A stretch of DNA of 64,000 bases from CAVUBL01 sp963837945 (GCA_963837945.1 CAWIQD010000006.1:310001-374000), one strand, 5' to 3'; positions 8,953 to 18,018 are shown, counted from the stretch's first letter. Numbers and translations: made by a program. Notes: generated from the letters alone by a model not told the origin.

Positions 8953-9735
8953 ATGGGTAACGAGGGACGGTTCGTCTGGTATGAGCTTCTGACCCGGGAC
9001 ACCGAGGCCGCCAAGGCCTTCTACACCGAAGTGATCGGCTGGAGCACCCAGCCCTTCGAGGGAAGCGGCCAGCCCTACTCCATGTGGCTCGCGGGCGAGA
9101 CGCCGGTCGGCGGCGTGATGCGCCTCCTCCCGGAGCACGAGGCGGGCGGGCTCACGCCCCAGTGGTGGGCCCACGTCGCGGTCGACGACGTCGACGCCGC
9201 CGCCCGGCGCGCCGAGGAGCTCGGCGCCACGATCCGCACGCCCGGCACCGACATCCCGGAGATCGGGCGCTTCGCGGTGGTCGACGATCCCCAGGGCGCG
9301 CTCATCGCCCTCTTCACCCGCAAGGGCGAGCCGATGCCGCCGCCCGACCGGATGAAGGTCGGCTCCGTCGGCTGGCACGAGCTCAACACGACCGACCACG
9401 AGAGCGCGTGGAAGTTCTACTCCGAGCTCTTCGGCTGGAAGCACACGACCAGCATGGACATGGGCCCCGAGTGGGGCACCTACTTCATGTTCCGCAACCC
9501 GGACGACCCCGAGGACCGCTCCGCGGGCGGCATGTTCGACGCGGCGAAGCAGGCCGGCATGCCCCCCAAGTGGCTCTACTACGTGAACGTCGAGGCGATG
9601 GACCCGGCGGTCGGGCGGATCGAGGCCGGGGGCGGAAAGCTCCTGACCGGGCCCATGGACGTCCCGGGCGGCGGCAGGGCGGCCCAGGCCCTCGACCCCC
9701 AGGGCGTCCACTTCGCGATCTTCTCGCTGCAGTGA
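8953..9735 (+). CDS. Two-domain VOC (glyoxalase-fold) protein
   Basis: The ATG at 8953 follows AAGGAAA. The 260-residue product has two tandem VOC modules, one starting FVWYELLTRDTEAAKAFYTE and the other GWHELNTTDHESAWKFYSEL. Each ends with a DPQG motif (VDDPQGALIALF and LDPQGVHFAIF). Paired modules of this kind resemble the CFP-30B/27-kDa antigen subfamily, which lacks a proven reaction. Glyoxalase I activity should not be assumed, since only some of the usual metal-binding residues are obvious. Confidence 0.88.
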   Translation: MGNEGRFVWYELLTRDTEAAKAFYTEVIGWSTQPFEGSGQPYSMWLAGETPVGGVMRLLPEHEAGGLTPQWWAHVAVDDVDAAARRAEELGATIRTPGTDIPEIGRFAVVDDPQGALIALFTRKGEPMPPPDRMKVGSVGWHELNTTDHESAWKFYSELFGWKHTTSMDMGPEWGTYFMFRNPDDPEDRSAGGMFDAAKQAGMPPKWLYYVNVEAMDPAVGRIEAGGGKLLTGPMDVPGGGRAAQALDPQGVHFAIFSLQ

Positions 9736-9789
9736 GCCGGCCGAGAGGGCTCAGGGCGGAGGCGCCGGACAGGGGACGGCCGCCACCGG

Positions 9790-10707
9790 CTACAGCCCCA
9801 AGTCCCCCAGGCTGGAGGCATCGAGGACGCGTGCCGCGAGGCGCGAGAGCTCCTCGGGTGAAGCGAGGGAACGGACCCGCTTCACGGTGGCCGCCGGCAG
9901 GGGGCCGAAGCGGCGCTCGATCTGCTCGAGCAGCAGCTCCCGCCGGCCCTCCTCCCGACCCTTCTCCAGGCCCTTCTCCAGGCCCTCGGCTCGCAACGTA
10001 TCCGCCCAGGTCATCTCCATGGTCGCCACCTCCTCGTTTCCCTCCTCGGCCAGGAGAGCCTCGTACTCTCGCTGCGCCGCGTCGTTCCATTCTACGTAGG
10101 TCTCGATGCAGTTGACCAGCAGCACGCGCTGCCGATCGCTCAGCTCCGCCCGCGTAATCGGTGTCAGGCAGTCCAGCTTGTGGCGCGCCGGGGAAGCTCC
10201 GCCGGAGCGCATCAGCCCGGCCAGGCCCCACGCGAGGGGCTCCGGACGCGCCAGGTACGCCGGCGCCTCGCTCCTCGACAGCCCGAAGGCCAGGTAGGAG
10301 AAGGACAGAAACGCGTCCCCGAACACATCGATCCGGACGTCTTCGCGGGTCACGTCGGGCTTGCCACCGCGCAGGTAGACGACGATGGGCACGATCGGCT
10401 GGTGATGTTCCAGCCAGAGTTGCAGCGAGTAGTCGAAGAGCCGCCAGCCCATGCTCCTGTGGGCCCGGCCTTCAATCTCCACGTGGACGAGGACCACGGG
10501 GGGCTCGCCCTCCACCGCGTCCACTCGCGCCACGAGATCGAGGTAGCGATGCCGCCCCTCGGGAAAGCCCGTGAAGAGCTCGCTCTCGAGAAACGTCGGC
10601 TCCTCGACCCGGAGATTCTCCGCAAGCTCCGGTGCCACGATCCGCACGAGATCGCCGAGGAACTCCTGGAACAGGTTCTTGAAAAGCTGATCGTGATCCG
10701 TCACCAC
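9790..10707 (-). CDS. Rpn/YhgA-like PD-(D/E)xK nuclease family protein
   Basis: The 305-residue product starts HDQLFKNLFQEFLGDLVRIV and contains LDLVARV followed by VVLVHVEIEGR. This arrangement fits the PD-(D/E)xK core of the Rpn (recombination-promoting nuclease) and transposase_31 families, although the last catalytic lysine is replaced or shifted (EIEGR). The C-terminal tail has Glu/Lys/Gly repeats (EGLEKGLEKGREEGRRELLL) and RFGPLP, typical of the DUF4351-type ending. Such genes are common next to mobile elements. A role in DNA cleavage is inferred from family membership only. Confidence 0.8.
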   Translation of the reverse strand: MVTDHDQLFKNLFQEFLGDLVRIVAPELAENLRVEEPTFLESELFTGFPEGRHRYLDLVARVDAVEGEPPVVLVHVEIEGRAHRSMGWRLFDYSLQLWLEHHQPIVPIVVYLRGGKPDVTREDVRIDVFGDAFLSFSYLAFGLSRSEAPAYLARPEPLAWGLAGLMRSGGASPARHKLDCLTPITRAELSDRQRVLLVNCIETYVEWNDAAQREYEALLAEEGNEEVATMEMTWADTLRAEGLEKGLEKGREEGRRELLLEQIERRFGPLPAATVKRVRSLASPEELSRLAARVLDASSLGDLGL

Positions 10708-10749
10708 ACCTCCTCCGTCGTACGCCAGGCCGGCTCCGACCGATCCGCG

Positions 10750-11332
10750 CCGTTCATCCCATCAGGACGCGATTCGGCGCCCCGACCTCCCCCCTCGAGA
10801 AGAAGAATGCGGAACACCTGTCGCCGATGGTCGTCGACGAAGTCGGCTTTCAGGCCATGAGTCGCCAGGAGGCGAGCCTCTTCTTCCGCCTGGTCAGCTA
10901 CCGCCACCGCCGCGGCGCCACCCTGATCACCACCAACAAAGCGGTCAAGGACTGGCCCGAGATCCTCGCCGGCGACGAGGCGATGGCCACCGCTCTGCTC
11001 GACCGGCTCCTGCACCACTGCTACGTCTTTAACGTCCAGGGCCGCTCCTACCGCCTGCGCGACCTCGAGAGGCTCCTCAAGTGAGCCGGCGCCGCGCCCC
11101 CCGCCCGGGCTATGGACGCTGCCGCCCTGTGGAAGCCGTCGAAGGCTGCGCCCCCGCCCCGGCCCCCGCACCCTCCCACCGCTCCCACAGGCCTTGGAAG
11201 ACCCGCCCCCGGCCCCCTCCCGGGTCTCCCACAGCGACCACAGCCCCGACGACGAAGCATCCACATCCAACGAGGAGGGGGTCCTAAAACTAGACGTCCA
11301 CTAAGGTCGTAAGAGTCCGCGTCCCTTGACAC
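10750..11332 (+). mobile_element. IS21-family remnant (right end)
   Basis: The remnant carries the 3' end of istB and about 250 bp of downstream, C-rich non-coding DNA ending GTCCCTTGACA. IS21-type ends commonly finish in CA. The next bases are already integrase coding sequence without its N-terminus, so this insertion probably removed the integrase 5' end. The left boundary is uncertain. Confidence 0.55.
10827..11084 (+). pseudogene. istB: IstB-like ATPase, C-terminal fragment (IS21 family)
   Basis: Only the last 85 residues of an IS21-type helper ATPase remain. They include VVDEVGFQAMSRQEASLFFR (Walker B region), a stretch resembling the sensor region (TLITTNKAVKDW) and the C-terminal LLDRLLHHCYVFNVQGRSYR. 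A full IstB is about 250 residues, so the Walker A half and all of istA are lost. The sequence after the stop continues as IS terminal DNA to about 11332. Confidence 0.85.
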
Positions 11333-12498
11333 GTGAAGCTCGGCACCTACCCCGGGCTGGGCCTCAAGCAGGCCCGGGACCTGGCCGAGATCGAGCTGGG
11401 CCGGATCGCCGCTGGCGGGGACCCGCAGGCGGAGCGGCAGGCGCAGCGGGAAGGAAGCGACGCCCCGACCGTGGCCGCCCTCGCCGAGCAGTACCTGGAG
11501 AGCTACTCCAAGCCCTACAAGCGCCCGGCCGGCTACCAGATGGACCGCTGGCAGCTGGACCGCTACATCCTGCCGCGGTTGGGCGAGCGGCGGATCGACG
11601 AGATCACCCGCAAGGACGTGCGGGCGCTCCTGGAGGACCTGGCAAGCGGGAAGATCGCCGCCCTCGGCAAGCCGACGAAGGTCGCTCCCCGGAACCTCCG
11701 CGCGGTGCTGTCGAAGATGTTCGACTGGGCGACCGACCGGGAGCTTCTGCCCGGCAACCCGGCGGCCGGTGTCAAGCTTCCGATCGCCGTGCGCGAGCAC
11801 TTCAAGAAAGGCGGCAAGGACCGGGTCCTCTCCGACGAGGAGATCCAGATCCTGTGGGAGGAGACCGAGCGGCTGGCGAAGGATGCGCGCCTCAAAGGCC
11901 AGGCCCCGGTTTCAGCCGCGGCCTTCCGGTTGATCCTCCTGACCGCCCAGCGCCCCGGAGAGGTCTTCTCCATGCGCTGGCGCGACATCGAGGACGGCGC
12001 CTGGTGGGTGATTCCGGCCGAGGTGGCGAAGAACGGCGAGGCGAACCGCGTGCCGCTATCCGCGCAGGTTCGCGAGATCCTCGACGAGCTCCGGCCGGAG
12101 ACGGGCGACGGGGACTTCGTGATCGCGAGCCCGTACAAGAGCGGCGCTCACCTGAGGACCCTCAAGACGGCCAACACCACGATGCGCCTGCGCCGGAAGA
12201 TGCGAACCTGGACGCCCCACGACCTCCGGCGCACGGCGGCCTCGAAGATGCGGGCGCTCGGCGTGGACCGCAGGGTCGTCCAGGCGATCCTCAACCACAA
12301 GGACTGGAGCATCACGGCCGTCTAGACCGGTACGGGATGGATCCGGAGAAGCAAGGGGCGCTCGATCTCTGGGGCCGGCGGGTCGAGAGGATCGTCGGCG
12401 GTGGAGCGCCCGGAGCGGTCGTGCCCTTTCCCGCACGCTCCGGCACGGCGACGGCCAAGGGGCGCGTCGTAGACTGGCGACGAGGCGACCGAGGATGA
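11333..12498 (+). pseudogene. Tyrosine integrase, 5'-truncated and frameshifted
   Basis: The sequence aligns along its length with the intact integrase at 20293. It starts at LGTYPGLGLKQARDLAE, which corresponds to about residue 58 of the intact copy, so most of the N-terminal DUF4102 arm-binding domain is missing. The core-binding domain and the catalytic boxes (TAQRPGEVFSMRW and PHDLRRTAAS, then ILNHKD) are present. At about 12323 one base is missing compared with the intact gene (TAC GAC becomes TAGAC). This makes a stop exactly where the catalytic tyrosine codon should be, and the remainder (DRYGMDPEKQGALDLWGRR) continues in another frame to 12498. Confidence 0.88.
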
Positions 12499-13454
12499 CG
12501 ACGAGAACCCTGGAGATCGAGCTGCCGGCCGCCGTGGCGGAGGAGCTCGCCGCGCTGGTCGAGGAGGGCTTGTTCGCGAGCGAGGCGGAGGCCGTCCGGC
12601 TGGCGCTCGCCGAGTACCTCCGGCGCCGCCCGTTCGAGCTTCAGGAGCGGTTCCAGCGCGAGGACATGGCCTGGGGTTTGGGGCAGACGGACGCGGAAGA
12701 GACTCCGGCGGATCCGTCCGGAGAGAGGGACCGGTTCGTCGAGGCGGTCGAGGAAGGACTGGCGGACGCGGAGGCCGGCCGGGTGATCTCGGACGAGGAG
12801 CTGGGTAGGCACCTGGACGAGCACCTCGGGTCCCTCGGGGTCGGCGACCTCAAGAAGCGACTGCGGAAGGACCGGCCGATGACCACCGTCAGCCTTCGCA
12901 TGCCGGAGGACGTCGTCCAGGACCTGGAGCGGATCGCTCCGCGCTTGGGGTTCTCGGGCTACCTGCCGCTGGTCCGGGCATACGTGGGGCAGGGCCTGCG
13001 CCGCGATCTCGCGCCTTCCCACGGCACCGATGAGCCTGCTGAGCACTCCGGGCGCCCCGCCCCGCCGGGCTCGGCGACTGGGAAAGCCTCGCCGTCGACT
13101 CACAAGCGGGCCGAGAACCCCCGCCCGGTCCGCCGGCGGCCGCCGACCCACCCGGGGGAGATCCTGCGCGAAGACGTGCTTCCCGAGCCTCGCCTGTCCG
13201 TAGCGGAGGCCGCCCGCCAGCTCCGGGTGCCCCGGCACACGCTCCGCCGGGTGCTCGCCGGCAGCTCGCCGGTGACCGCCGAGATGGCACTGCGCCTTGG
13301 CAGGTTCTGCGGCAACGGCCCGGACCTCTGGCTCCGGCTGCAGCAGTCCCACGACCTCTGGCACGCTCGGGCGCGGCTCGGCGCCGAGCTGGAGACGATC
13401 CCCGAACATCAGGGGATGCCGGCGGGAGGCGAGCGGGCGAAGGACACCGACTGA
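12495..13454 (+). CDS. Composite four-module antitoxin-like protein
   Basis: The 319-residue product combines parts that are normally separate antitoxins. Residues 1-48 look like a ribbon-helix-helix antitoxin (LEIELPAAVAEELAALVEEG, then SEAEAVRLALAEYL). Residues 77-112 match the C-terminal tail of the Phd-type antitoxin at 21727 (RDRFVEAVEEGLADAEAGRV). Residues 117-172 are a CopG-type antitoxin (KKRLRKDRPMTTVSLRMPED), and residues 217-295 are a HigA-type HTH (THPGEILREDVLP, then FCGNGPDLWLRLQQSHDLW). The ATG overlaps the end of the frameshifted integrase frame. No toxin gene lies directly beside it. Whether it is functional or a deletion product is unknown. Confidence 0.8.
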   Translation: MTTRTLEIELPAAVAEELAALVEEGLFASEAEAVRLALAEYLRRRPFELQERFQREDMAWGLGQTDAEETPADPSGERDRFVEAVEEGLADAEAGRVISDEELGRHLDEHLGSLGVGDLKKRLRKDRPMTTVSLRMPEDVVQDLERIAPRLGFSGYLPLVRAYVGQGLRRDLAPSHGTDEPAEHSGRPAPPGSATGKASPSTHKRAENPRPVRRRPPTHPGEILREDVLPEPRLSVAEAARQLRVPRHTLRRVLAGSSPVTAEMALRLGRFCGNGPDLWLRLQQSHDLWHARARLGAELETIPEHQGMPAGGERAKDTD

Positions 13455-13521
13455 GGGGGCGGTTATAGTCAAGGCGGGCGGAGGCCATCAGAGCCGCTCC
13501 ACAGGCACGAGGAGACGCACG

Positions 13522-13758
13522 ATGCTCGGTTTCGACAGGATCACCTTCGACCCCCAGGTCATGGGCGGGCGGGCGTGCATCCGCGGCCTGCGGGTGACGG
13601 TCTCGCTGATCCTGAACCTGACCGCCAACGGCATGACGCCCGAGGAGATCGTGGCGGCGTACCCGTACCTGGAGGCGGAGGACGTCCACCAGGCCCTGCG
13701 CTACGCCGCCTGGCTCGCGGAGGAGCAGGTGATCCCCGCCGAGCCCGTCGCCTCGTGA
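13522..13758 (+). CDS. DUF433 antitoxin
   Basis: The 78-residue product has the DUF433 signature: IRGLRVTVSLILNL, MTPEEIVAAYPYLEAEDVHQ and a final ALRYAAWLAEE helix. DUF433 proteins are winged-HTH antitoxins usually paired with a PIN-like DUF5615 toxin, and that partner follows with a four-base overlap (GTGA). GAGGAG precedes the ATG. It is expected to neutralise the toxin and repress the pair. Confidence 0.88.
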   Translation: MLGFDRITFDPQVMGGRACIRGLRVTVSLILNLTANGMTPEEIVAAYPYLEAEDVHQALRYAAWLAEEQVIPAEPVAS

Positions 13759-14126
13759 AGTTCCTGCTGGACATGGGGATCTCGCCCCACCTGATCCCCG
13801 ACCTGCGATCCGACGGCCACGAGGCCGCCCACATCGCCGACCTCTCCACCGGCACCCTCCCCGACGCCGAGATCATCGCCCGAGCGCGGGAGGAGAGCTA
13901 CGTCCTCCTCGTGCACGACCTGGACTTCCCGCTCCTGATGGCCGCGAGCGGTTCCCGGTCGCCCTCGGTCATCGTCTTTCGGTTGCGGAACATGCGGCCG
14001 GGGAACGTCCTCGCCTACCTCAGGAAGGCGCTCGCGAGCTCGAAGGAGGCGTTGGACGAAGGCGCGATCGTGAGCGTGACGGAGGGCGCGATCCGCGTGC
14101 GGATGCTTCCGGTCCGCGGCTCCTGA
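13755..14126 (+). CDS. DUF5615 PIN-like toxin
   Basis: The GTG start overlaps the antitoxin stop codon. The 123-residue product has the PIN-like layout: KFLLDMGISPHLIPDLRSDG with an early Asp, then HIADLSTGTLPDAEIIARA and VLLVHDLDFPLLM with acidic residues. Members are Mut7-C/PIN-fold RNases proposed to act as toxins. Pairing with DUF433 makes a complete type II toxin-antitoxin module. Confidence 0.88.
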   Translation: MKFLLDMGISPHLIPDLRSDGHEAAHIADLSTGTLPDAEIIARAREESYVLLVHDLDFPLLMAASGSRSPSVIVFRLRNMRPGNVLAYLRKALASSKEALDEGAIVSVTEGAIRVRMLPVRGS

Positions 14127-14191
14127 TTTCGCCGAGGAAGGCCCCCTGGCATCCGTCACAGGATCGAAGAGCCACTCCGAGGAGGCTGACG

Positions 14192-14341
14192 ATGAACGAG
14201 GCGCACGTGGGCAGCGACTTCGACGACTTCCTCCGAGAGCTGAGCCTGCTCGAGGAGGTCGAAGCAGAGGCGGCCAAACGAGTCGAGGTTTGCCACGTCT
14301 TAGAGGCAACGACTGAATCACCGGCGCCGGAAGAGGGCTAG
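14192..14341 (+). pseudogene. XRE-type antitoxin, N-terminal remnant
   Basis: A good SD (GAGGAGG) precedes a 49-residue frame starting MNEAHVGSDFDDFLREL. The same start (MNEGHAGSDFDDFLREEGLL) occurs at 23947. In the family I recall, this head precedes an XRE HTH domain of about 60 residues, which is absent here: the frame departs after EAEAAKRVEV and stops. It is therefore probably a decayed antitoxin. Confidence 0.6.
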
Positions 14342-14393
14342 CTTGAGACCCGATGACGAGCCGGGAGAAGCGGGAGATGCACCATGGCTGATG

Positions 14394-14485
14394 AATCGAG
14401 CACGCCACACATCGCACGTCACGTGAACATCATGAAGCTCCTGGTCGCGGAGCGGGCCGAGAGAGGCGACCCAGAAGCCCTAAGG
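14394..14485 (+). pseudogene. Short gene start cut by the ISAzo13-type element
   Basis: GGGAGAT precedes an ATG and a frame beginning MADESSTPHIARHVNIMKLL. After about 30 codons the frame runs into the left end of the insertion element. No continuation was recognised right of the element, so the product cannot be identified. Confidence 0.4.
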
Positions 14486-15765
14486 CAGCGTCAGGAAACA
14501 AACTTTACACTTTGTGCGGTCGGATGACGTAGTTCCATTCGCCGTGAAAGGAGTGACGAGTGAGGTTGATCGTGGCGATCTCCTCGTCGGATACCTTGCG
14601 GCCGACGGGATAGGAGCGCCTGTCCAACCGGCATGTCACCTTGAGCCCCTTGGCGGTGGTTGTCTTGGCGATCAGGCGCACGATGGTTTCGTAGTCGCGA
14701 AGTGGCTCTCCACGCCAGTTGGAGGAGATGAAGGAGAGCAGGCGATGCTCGACCTTGTTCCACTTGCTGGTGCCTGGAGGGAAGTGGCACACCCTGATGG
14801 AGAGGCGCGCCCAGTCCGCGAACCCTTGGAGCTCCATCTTCCACTGGCGAAGGCGGTATCCGTTGCTGCCGCCACCATCGGCTGTGATCAAGAGAGTCTT
14901 GGCTGTCGGATACAGCCTGCGCCCCTCCGCGCGCCACCATCCTCGAATCGAGGCGACCGCGAAGGCACCGGTGTCATGATCGGTGCTTACGTTCACGAAG
15001 CCAGTGTTGCGACCCAAGTCGTAGACGCCGTACGGATACGCGCGCGGGACCGAGGGATCAGGAAAATCGTGGACGTTGACGCGCTGAGGGGATTTCGCCC
15101 TTCGCCACTGCTTCCCTTTGTTCAGGTAGTTCCCGAGGATCTCTTTCTTCTTCGTGTCGACCGAGATCACGGGTCGCCCCGCGGCCAGCGCCTTGCTCAC
15201 CTGTGCGTTGATGTACCGGAACTGAGCGTCGCGGTCCGGATGACCGCTCCCGCCCTCGGCCTTTCGGTTCCCCTGAAGGCTGTAGCCCATCTGCCGCAGC
15301 AGCTGGGCCACTTTCTCATGGCTCACCGGGTGGTGCTGGGCTACCAGCTCTGCGGCCAGAGCGCGAGTGCTTTTGCTCGTCCAGCGCAGCGGCGACTGCG
15401 GGTCGCCGCTCGTCAGCGGCTCTACAAGCTTCTCCAGCCCTCTCGGCAGACCGGGATCGCGCACTTCAAGTGCCGGCCGCCCGCCGCCTGGGCGTCGAAC
15501 CCGGCCCGCTGCCAGAGGCAGGCTCCCCAGCTCGTGAAGCCCCTTCGTAATCGTCACTCGAGACAAACCACACGCCCTGCTGACAGCCGACACGCCGCCG
15601 TGGCCGAGCTGACGAGCCTCGCTCGCTGCGAAAAGTCGCCGCGCGCGCTCATCCAAATGAGGCCAAAGGAAAGCGATTTTCTGCTGGAGCGCACGCAGAT
15701 CAGCCATCTCCCAATCAATCTAACCAGGAACGCCTGAATGTCAAGCTTGTTTATTGACAGCGCTT
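14485..15765 (-). mobile_element. ISAzo13-family insertion sequence
   Basis: The single transposase gene is bracketed by inverted repeats. GTCANNAAACAANCTTNACA reads inward at 14490-14509, and its complement lies at 15739-15758. The element edges lie a few bases outside these, and a short TAAG occurs beside both ends. The exact target duplication could not be fixed. Confidence 0.75.
14505..15707 (-). CDS. ISAzo13-family transposase
   Basis: The 400-residue product has an N-terminal HTH (GHGGVSAVSRACGLSRVTIT) and a DDE catalytic domain with PVISVDTKKKE (first Asp), TLLITADGGGSNGYR (second Asp) and WNKVEHRLLSFIS (Glu). The DTKKKE and ADGGGSNG boxes are characteristic of the ISAzo13 (Rhodopirellula-type) group. 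The frame is intact and the ends are recognisable, so the element may still be active. Confidence 0.92.
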   Translation of the reverse strand: MADLRALQQKIAFLWPHLDERARRLFAASEARQLGHGGVSAVSRACGLSRVTITKGLHELGSLPLAAGRVRRPGGGRPALEVRDPGLPRGLEKLVEPLTSGDPQSPLRWTSKSTRALAAELVAQHHPVSHEKVAQLLRQMGYSLQGNRKAEGGSGHPDRDAQFRYINAQVSKALAAGRPVISVDTKKKEILGNYLNKGKQWRRAKSPQRVNVHDFPDPSVPRAYPYGVYDLGRNTGFVNVSTDHDTGAFAVASIRGWWRAEGRRLYPTAKTLLITADGGGSNGYRLRQWKMELQGFADWARLSIRVCHFPPGTSKWNKVEHRLLSFISSNWRGEPLRDYETIVRLIAKTTTAKGLKVTCRLDRRSYPVGRKVSDEEIATINLTRHSFHGEWNYVIRPHKV

Positions 15766-15882
15766 AAGTGACAAGTATTCGGCTTAGAGGGCTGCACCTA
15801 GCAAAGTGGCGCCTCTCCATTCTGGACGGCGGCAGCTAGCATCTGACTGGCCATGAGCCCCCTATACATTTCGGTTCCTCGT

Positions 15883-16524
15883 CTATCGTAGCTTCGCCTC
15901 GTCCCTCTCCGCCAACACTTCGAATTCCCAGTCTTCCCAAGGTCTACCGAAATTAGTCGCGACGTACCGACTGTACTTCGCTCCTGATTTAGGGCCATAT
16001 GGGATAATGCTGTTGGACGCAAGTTCGTAAAGCAGCAGTTGCGCAACTCTAATTCCTGGGTAGAGTGGGATTGGGTGGGTTCCTCCATTCATCAGCTCGA
16101 AGACAATAATGCCGCAATGGCCAGGATGTATGATCCCAGCCGTCGAGTGTACGTTGAGGCCCTCCCGTGCCCAGCTGCTCCTCCCCTCTAGGAAGCCGCC
16201 GATGCTTGGAGGAAGAGAGATGAACTCAAGCGTCGAACCCAACGCAAACTGGCCAGGATGGAGAACGAAGCTCTTGCGCGGATCTACAATCCTTACCGAG
16301 TCATAATACCCAAGTATGGCCTGAGGGCTAACCTTCTCGACTTTGTGGAAGTCTACTGGGTCCAAGTGCGTCAGTCGGTCCATCTTCTTGACCACGAACT
16401 CAGTCCCAAGGCGAAGATCTATCGTTGTACCGACCTGGTCTTTACTGAGCAGGGGCGAGATAACAATCTCTCCCTGGATCAGCTTCAGTATGACTTCGGC
16501 GTCCGAGAGAAAACCAACACTCAT
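15883..16524 (-). CDS. dCTP deaminase/dUTPase-fold protein
   Basis: The 213-residue product has VGTTIDLRLG (residues 31-40), FLEGRSSWAREGL (112-123, with Ser116/Ser117 and Arg120) and FELMN with Glu143, the position of the catalytic Glu in Dcd. A notable change is IIHPG where Dcd and dUTPases have IDPG, so an Asp is replaced by His133. AGGAG overlaps the previous stop and precedes the ATG. The family makes dUMP or dUTP from dCTP, and relatives in defence loci deplete nucleotides. Its place as last gene of a four-gene cassette suggests an accessory rather than housekeeping role (inference). Confidence 0.85.
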   Translation of the reverse strand: MSVGFLSDAEVILKLIQGEIVISPLLSKDQVGTTIDLRLGTEFVVKKMDRLTHLDPVDFHKVEKVSPQAILGYYDSVRIVDPRKSFVLHPGQFALGSTLEFISLPPSIGGFLEGRSSWAREGLNVHSTAGIIHPGHCGIIVFELMNGGTHPIPLYPGIRVAQLLLYELASNSIIPYGPKSGAKYSRYVATNFGRPWEDWEFEVLAERDEAKLR

Positions 16525-16538
16525 TGCAGGTCAAGCTC

Positions 16539-17999
16539 CTATTCGCGCTCGCGGAAGAATCCGACTATTTCCGTGGCCTGAATCGACTTCGATACTATTG
16601 CGTCAAGATCCGAAATAGCCTCCCGCATCTCAAATAGCTTATGGTCAATCGCATCGTGGCCATCAGCAAACTGCTCAAGAAGACCGCCATAATACCCTAT
16701 GAGCTCCACGTCCTCTGCGGGCAGTCTCTTGCCGCTTGGGGCGTAGGAAAGCTTCCGGATGAAGGCTGCGTTTAGGATCAATCGGACATCGTTAGGAACC
16801 TCGGTCAATTGGTCGAGCGCTTGGGCGTAGTTTGCACGAACATCCGCTTCGGTCTTCAGCGGGGGAATGTGAGCGCTCGGTGACCGCCGCGACGCGATCA
16901 GCTCCCCCTTTCGAATCCGGATTGCAAGATCTTGGACGATATCCACCTCGCTCTCAGCTAGTGCCCTTGCTCCTATGGCTTGATAGGTATCGAGAGCGAG
17001 GATTTGATCGACGAAATCCTCGACGAGCCCATCCGCTGGGTAGGATGTCATCTTGCCGCTCTTACTTTGCGTTTCATCGAACCACTCATTGCGGATGTCG
17101 TCGTCGCGGTAGTCCAGGTTCAACCGCGCCTCAAACTCGGAGTGAAGCTGAACAAGCATGACATCTCTAAGCCTGCGATAACCCTCCAGAAGGCGGCCAT
17201 AGATATACTTCATCCTGATTGTGGGCGATGGATGAAACTCGCTTCCTTTCCTCAGTGACTTAATCCAATATGAGGCGAACGTCGCAAAAGCGCCGAAGTA
17301 GGCGGGCCCAAGGATATCTGTGGCGAGCAGGTCCGCCACAATCTCCTCTCCCCAGGCTTCAAGAGTTCGGCGGGCACCCGCTTCACAGGTCTGGATTGCC
17401 TGCGTCTCCCGCATCTGGTCCAAAACACCTGCTTCGGCTGCAATCCCATGTGAGATCTCGTGTACGAGATTGGGCCAGAAGAGGGGGTTATCTCTCTCAG
17501 CTGCCGGAACTGTGAGGACATTCCGAGGAAAGAATCGGGCATGCTCCTCCCGGAGAAGAATGTGCGAGAAATTGAAATCTCCCGTTAGCAGGATTGTCCA
17601 TCCCGTGGTCCTTAGCGTCGTGTTGTGCACGTGACTTTCCGCCAGGACTTTCCTGAGAAACAGCTGAAGCTCAGGCGTCGGCCACGGAACCGGCATAAAG
17701 CCAACGCAGGCATGGAGACGGCCGAAGCGTTCCGCGGCGGTCCGTGCAAACGTATAGTAAGTGGAGTATCGCTCCGTTAGCTGTGCTTCCACCCTCAGCA
17801 GATAGCGTCCCTTTTCTCGAACCTCCTCTGCGAGCTTGGTCAACCCGGAAATGAGCTCCAGAGTAAGCGGGGGCGGACCGGAATAGCCAGCTGGCGCATT
17901 AGTAGATCTCTCGGCCAGGTACTCGTGCAAGCGAACGATTCTCTCGACCAGGTGGCCAAGCCAGTTGCGGAGAAGATTCCGTATTTCCGAGTTAGGCAT
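16539..17999 (-). CDS. Unknown protein with HExxH motif
   Basis: The 486-residue product contains LVHEISHGIAAEAG, a zincin-type HExxH motif at residues 180-184. An N-terminal helical segment (SGLTKLAEEVREKGRYLLRV) and a long helical C-terminus follow the same style. A third zinc ligand could be Glu at EEIVADLLA, about 35 residues later (EExxAD pattern), which would fit gluzincin-like sites. No signal peptide is visible, so it would act in the cytoplasm. It lies 19 bases after the preceding gene and 14 bases before the dCTP-deaminase-like gene, so all are one transcript. I do not recognise the family. Confidence 0.7.
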   Translation of the reverse strand: MPNSEIRNLLRNWLGHLVERIVRLHEYLAERSTNAPAGYSGPPPLTLELISGLTKLAEEVREKGRYLLRVEAQLTERYSTYYTFARTAAERFGRLHACVGFMPVPWPTPELQLFLRKVLAESHVHNTTLRTTGWTILLTGDFNFSHILLREEHARFFPRNVLTVPAAERDNPLFWPNLVHEISHGIAAEAGVLDQMRETQAIQTCEAGARRTLEAWGEEIVADLLATDILGPAYFGAFATFASYWIKSLRKGSEFHPSPTIRMKYIYGRLLEGYRRLRDVMLVQLHSEFEARLNLDYRDDDIRNEWFDETQSKSGKMTSYPADGLVEDFVDQILALDTYQAIGARALAESEVDIVQDLAIRIRKGELIASRRSPSAHIPPLKTEADVRANYAQALDQLTEVPNDVRLILNAAFIRKLSYAPSGKRLPAEDVELIGYYGGLLEQFADGHDAIDHKLFEMREAISDLDAIVSKSIQATEIVGFFRERE

Positions 18000-18018
18000 C
18001 CCTGCCAGCTCCCCGGTG

